In this document: positions 59,949-64,000 of the stretch, in pieces
Position numbering within the stretch: the first letter of the stretch is position 1
Layout: every line of letters begins with the position of its first letter
Assembly: GCF_003369915.1 (NCBI RefSeq)
Contig: NW_022881603.1
Coordinates: 5,315,249 to 5,379,248 of the forward strand
DNA length: 64,000 nt
Reading direction: 5' to 3'
Origin: Drosophila miranda
Lineage: Eukaryota > Arthropoda > Insecta > Diptera > Drosophilidae
Program-made: the position numbers and the translations under genes
The notes under the pieces: model-generated
Database searches by the model: none
What the model saw: the letters and a program-made list of their open reading frames with translations, nothing else
Told to the model about the DNA's origin: nothing

Positions 59949-60026
59949 ACACATTATTTTTTCTGGCGTTTTATTTGCGTTATTATTTTTCAAGCTATTT
60001 GATTTTAAAATGACAAAAGTGATCGC

Positions 60027-60278
60027 ATGATGACAGATGCCCTGTCGATGATGCAAATTAAAAAGGACAAAACTGCAGCGCCTAAACCAAAAATCAAAAA
60101 CCAAAGGGCTGGACTGGACACAATCTCGGTGAAAAAAGTTCTATGGAAATCCCAGCGCCAACTGAAGGACCAAGTCCAAAAGCGAAAAGAGAGTGCGGGA
60201 ATCGCTACTGAGATCGTTTCATTCGATTCCGACAGTGAGATTATCAGCGTATTTATCCGACAGCCGCCCAACCAATAA
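60027..60278 (+). CDS. Small hypothetical ORF, 83 residues
   Basis: The frame is open from ATGATGACAGATG to TAA, with a Lys/Gln-rich basic first half (KKVLWKSQRQLKDQVQKRK) and an acidic Ser/Asp patch (SFDSDSE) before a short tail ending PPNQ. Composition looks more coding-like than the surrounding AT-rich DNA, and AATAAA follows the stop immediately. No family is recognised. The minus-strand frame over the same bases has poorer composition. Confidence 0.3.
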   Translation: MMTDALSMMQIKKDKTAAPKPKIKNQRAGLDTISVKKVLWKSQRQLKDQVQKRKESAGIATEIVSFDSDSEIISVFIRQPPNQ

Positions 60279-61130
60279 AAGGAGGCGCTCCGTTTTTGGT
60301 AAAAACACAACCTTATATATGTGTATATTTAATTTGACTTAAGGCTAATATCAAATATGTTGAAAGGTTTTGCTAAATAAATACTGAAACGTGTATACAA
60401 AATGTATAAAAGAAAAACGTGTGTTGTGTGTCTTAAAAATAAGGGTATTATGTACAGTATACATATTCTATTGTAGGTAGGTCTTTAACTGATCATGTGT
60501 GCTGCTTTGCTTGGTATAAAACAAGTCAAAAGGTATAGAATTCATAGTTTGTTCTTCGACAGCGCGTTTCAACTGCGCGTAATATTCATATACTACGTTT
60601 AGATATTTTGTAGTCTTTCTTAATTGGTAACAATTTCTAGGTACAAAGGGGGTACATATTTTTATGTTTGTATTTATTCCTTTTTTGCAGAGCTACAGAG
60701 TTCTCATATGTATTTACGCTCGAAATGGGGGTTAGTTTAAGTAAATGTTTCTTTCATTTCAACGTTGTTTTATAAACTTTCTCGTCAATTCATCATACTG
60801 TTGTATGACAAATACCTGTGTAGGTATGTACGTACATGTAAGAGGCCAAGAAGCCAGATCAGCATATCCAACAATTACTTACTCACTTTAGACATTTATA
60901 CTATATTATATGAATGTATATGCATATGTATATTCCTTGTGCCTACGGATGCAATAAATAGTCGCACGGTTTGTGACATAAACGGTTGTAATAAATAAAA
61001 TCTTGTCTTGCTTAAAATGACGCACACACACTCATATGTACACGCACGCACAGCCCACAGTCGCACAAAAAGCCACAGAAACATACGACATACAATACAC
61101 ATCCTTACATTATCCCTGTTCCGTGCCCGT
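60279..61130. other. Intergenic DNA and probable Asap 3' UTR
   Basis: No convincing ORF is seen. The right part should be the 3' UTR of the minus-strand Asap gene. Candidate minus-strand AATAAA-type signals and plus-strand AATAAATAA runs occur around 60950-61000. CA and AC repeats occur at 61020-61090. Confidence 0.45.
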
Positions 61131-64000
61131 TTAGTCAGGCAGCATATGGACGAAACTGACGGGAAACATGCCAAGTCGCGCCGGCTGCCCCTCGATGATG
61201 CCCTCCATCCAGTTGTCATCGTCAGTGCGCTCATTCAACACAATCAGTATCTCGCCCTCCTTGAACTCAAGCTCATCATCGTTGTCCGCCACGCAGTCGT
61301 AGAGCGCCCTGCACCGTCTCTGCGCATTCTGTGGATCAGTGGAAAAAGATTAGCCCGTGCACAATCTCAATACCGATGCCCCCCCTCCTTACATTGTGGA
61401 ATTTTCCGCTTGGGCCTGGTCCTGGAGCGCCTTTGGATGGATTGTCGGGCGACGAGTTGAGACGATCGTTGTCACTGGATGAGACATTCGATTCGGCCGA
61501 ATAATCCAAGCCACCGCCAGAGCTGTCCATGTCCGTGTGCCAGGACTCGTAGTCGGTAAAGTTGGCCGATTGATTTATCAGCTGAAAAAAGGACACAACA
61601 GGACAGCAACAGGATTAGCCAACATCAAAGAGTGGCGCAAAATATTAGTGCAACAAAATTGTAACATTTAAAGAAACGGATTTAAATTGTGTGGGCGCAG
61701 GGGTTATTGCTTTGAAGGATGCAAAATAAACTGGACATTTTAGTAGGGGAACGAACACAGCAACAGCAACAGCAACGACAACGACAACAAGAATGTTTTT
61801 ATTTAGGTATTTCGCTCGTCATAGAATGAAAATTCAAATGAGCAAAAGAGTTTGCCATTTACCGTCTCCTCACTGGACTGGGACAATCTCAATCTCAAAA
61901 TCTCACTGTGTTGCTTGCGCTAAACATTTTTTACCAAATGCAAATAGATACAGATACATTGAGAGGTTCATATTATATTACTACAGGAACTACAGAACAG
62001 GATCTGCTGCTCAGCCAATGGGAGCGCCCCTTGGGAGCACAACTCACCTTTCGCGGCGGTGCTATCGGACCCTCGTCTATGGAACTGATGCTCTCATTCG
62101 ACTGTCCATTGGAAATCTCACGCTCTGTGGATTAAAACTGGGTAAAAAGACTGTACAGAACACATCGTGGGGCTGGCTCTCACCTGACGGCGGTCCTGGT
62201 GGCGGTATCTTTTGGCGCATCAACGCCGACTTGTCCACATGCTTGAGTGTCGCCAGCTCCCCAGTGGGTGGAAGAACCAGCTTGGCTCCAGCCAGATGTA
62301 TATTACGATTCAGCGACTCCCCGCTGGGCGAGCGCTTGTGGCCAAATGTTGTCATGGCAGGCATCAGGCTGCTACTGCTGCTGCTGCCATTTCCCGATCC
62401 GCCAGGGATACCGCCATAGCCGCCCCGGGGACTGCTCTCGACGCTGCGCAGGTGGGGCAGCGTGCCATAGGCCTCATCCAGGGATTGGTTCTTATGATTG
62501 ATGGCCCGTATGTCGTTGGCATCAAAGTTTTGCGAGTGCCTGGGCGGATGGGGTAGTGTGCCATAGAAGGAGGAGCTGGAGGAGGCGCTGCCCAGCGTGC
62601 CAGGCGGTGGAGCCGGAGCTGTGCGCTTCTTCAGAGAGTTCATGTTCGCCGTAGATGTGGACTTGCGGGCGCCGCCCGTCACATGACCCAGCTCACTCTG
62701 CTGCATATTCAGACTGTTCCTCGCCGCCCTTACGCTCTGACTGGAAACTGAGCTTTGACTAGAGCCACCGCCGCCATTGCCGCCAGCACCACCGCCCACA
62801 TTGCTACCCAGATACTGGCCCACACTGATGTGCGACTTTGGCGACGTTCCCGCCGAATGCGTGTAGCTGGGCAGGCCCGAGGGCAGCGTAAACTGGTGGC
62901 TGGGACAGTTGGCGATTGGACTAGAACTGGACTGTATGGAGTCGCAAGTGGAGGAGCGTGAGCGCAGCAGTGGAGAATCCCCGCCAGCAAAACTGGGGGA
63001 CGTGAACGAGATTTCTGAATATCAATGAAACGGAATCGAATAAGAAGGAATTCCCGAATTCGCAAAGTAGATTCGCAAAACATACGCGCTCATCGATGAC
63101 TGTTTCATCGTCACTAAAATCCGTGGAGCCATCCTCGTTGGGCAGATTCCAATCGGTGTTTATGTGATCAAAGGCGCTCTTCTCCCGCTTTATGGCACAT
63201 TCAATCTAAAGGATACAAATACAATATGATTATAGTCCCGATCAATATCCAGCGAGTATTTTTGCATCTTCCTCACCAGTTCTCTGCAGCCATTGTGTCC
63301 CATCTCTTTGGCTATATCCAGCGCTGTTTTGTTTTGCGAGTTCTTCAGCTCGTAGTCTGCTCCCGAGCGAAGCAGCAGCTTCATACACTCCCTGCGATCG
63401 TGGAGAGCGCAAAGGTGCAGAGCCGTATTCTTTCCGGTCAGATCCAGCAGTCCGGCTGGATTGGTGGCCTTGTTCAGGCCCTTCGGCGGCATGTTCTGTA
63501 TGAGAAAGTCGACAATGTGCAGCGTGGAGCCCATCTCCCGAAGAACGGCCAGATGCAGAGCTGTCTCCCCCGCATCCGAGCTGGGCAGGCAGCAGGTGAG
63601 ATCCGCGCCCTCTGCCCACACCTGCAGCAGTTGGCTCATGTCCGCATTCACGATGGCCTGTTCCAGATCGCACCGCAAATCGTTGTCGTCCGAGCAGGTG
63701 CGCATCACATAGCGCTTGGCCACGTACTTGGCCCGAATGAAGTCGTAGCGTTCCTCCCTGAGGATAGAAATTAGAAAGATGGTTACAGCTTGATGAAGAT
63801 CTCTCTGGAATGGCGGGATACCTACATGCTGCTCTCGTGCTGTAGCTTCCCGCGGCGCAGCTTTGCCTCCATGATGTCGTTCAGCGTACTGTTGCCCATG
63901 GCCCGTGCGATCAGCAGATTGGCCGTGGTCAGATTGTCGAGCGTTAGACTCTGGATGCGCGAGTGATGAACGCCCAGATCACGATGCACTCCCGAGCACT
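61131..64000 (-). CDS. Asap: Asap (ArfGAP with SH3, ankyrin repeat and PH domains), 3' part
   Basis: ASAP proteins stimulate GTP hydrolysis on Arf GTPases and link membrane traffic to actin and focal adhesions. Exons on the minus strand: 63826 to beyond 64000 (end of the ArfGAP domain, CSGVHRDLGVHHSRIQSLTL), 63223-63757 (ankyrin repeats, ALHLAVLR and NTALHLCALHDRRECMKLLL), 63086-63205 (acidic linker), 62184-63014 (Ser/Pro/Gly-rich, with PAPPPG), 62048-62124, 61393-61581 and 61131-61328. The last exon is a C-terminal SH3 (RALYDCVADNDDELEFKEGE ... NWMEGIIEG ... GMFPVSFV) ending at TAA. All borders are GT-AG and no frameshift or stop is seen in these exons. The N-terminal BAR and PH domains lie beyond the window. 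It contrasts with the decayed Tmem63 and Cul4. Confidence 0.92.

Noticed and set aside
61793-62419. 208-residue plus-strand open frame
   Set aside because: It overlaps Asap exons at 62048-62124 and 62184-63014 in antisense and has low-complexity composition without a recognisable domain.

Overview
This window is insect nuclear DNA, almost certainly from a Drosophila of the obscura group. The gene models have short introns (54-61 bp is typical here). The recognisable host genes are Tmem63, Cullin-4 (Cul4) and the ArfGAP gene Asap. The transposons are Drosophila types: an env-bearing gypsy-group element, a BEL/Pao element and DINE-1/mini-me (ISY-like) Helentrons. Decayed genes, nested transposons and tandem amplification of a Muller-C gene suggest the young neo-Y of D. 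miranda. That assignment is an inference; the sequence alone does not prove it.

Layout. (1) 1-5974: minus-strand gypsy-group provirus running off the left edge, with env, broken pol, gag, a tRNA-Ser primer site and the 5' LTR. (2) 5975-12560: Tmem63 on the plus strand, a pseudogene with an in-frame TAG at codon 241, a 3.46-kb BEL element in an intron, and loss of the rest of the coding region. (3) 12561-13685: a DINE-1/mini-me element. (4) 13702-58073: the main feature, 14 head-to-tail minus-strand units derived from Cul4. Each carries a different mosaic of deletions, frameshifts and insertions. Only the rightmost unit (14) keeps the native 5' end. Its ten coding exons sum to one base less than a complete reading frame because a C run in exon 3 is one base short. 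Units 1-5 and 9-13 correspond in order, so a multi-unit block was itself duplicated. (5) 58074-61130: Cul4 upstream region and intergenic DNA with two weak small-ORF candidates. (6) 61131-64000: the 3' half of Asap on the minus strand, apparently intact from the ArfGAP domain to the C-terminal SH3.

Logic of the locus. Tmem63 (+) and the Cul4 array (-) converge. The array has one native promoter at its right end, and all other units are cut inside the 5' UTR exon. Tmem63 has lost most of its 3' coding region and sits just before the array in antisense orientation. Readthrough from either side would give sense and antisense Cul4 RNA. This is a testable hypothesis, not an observation.
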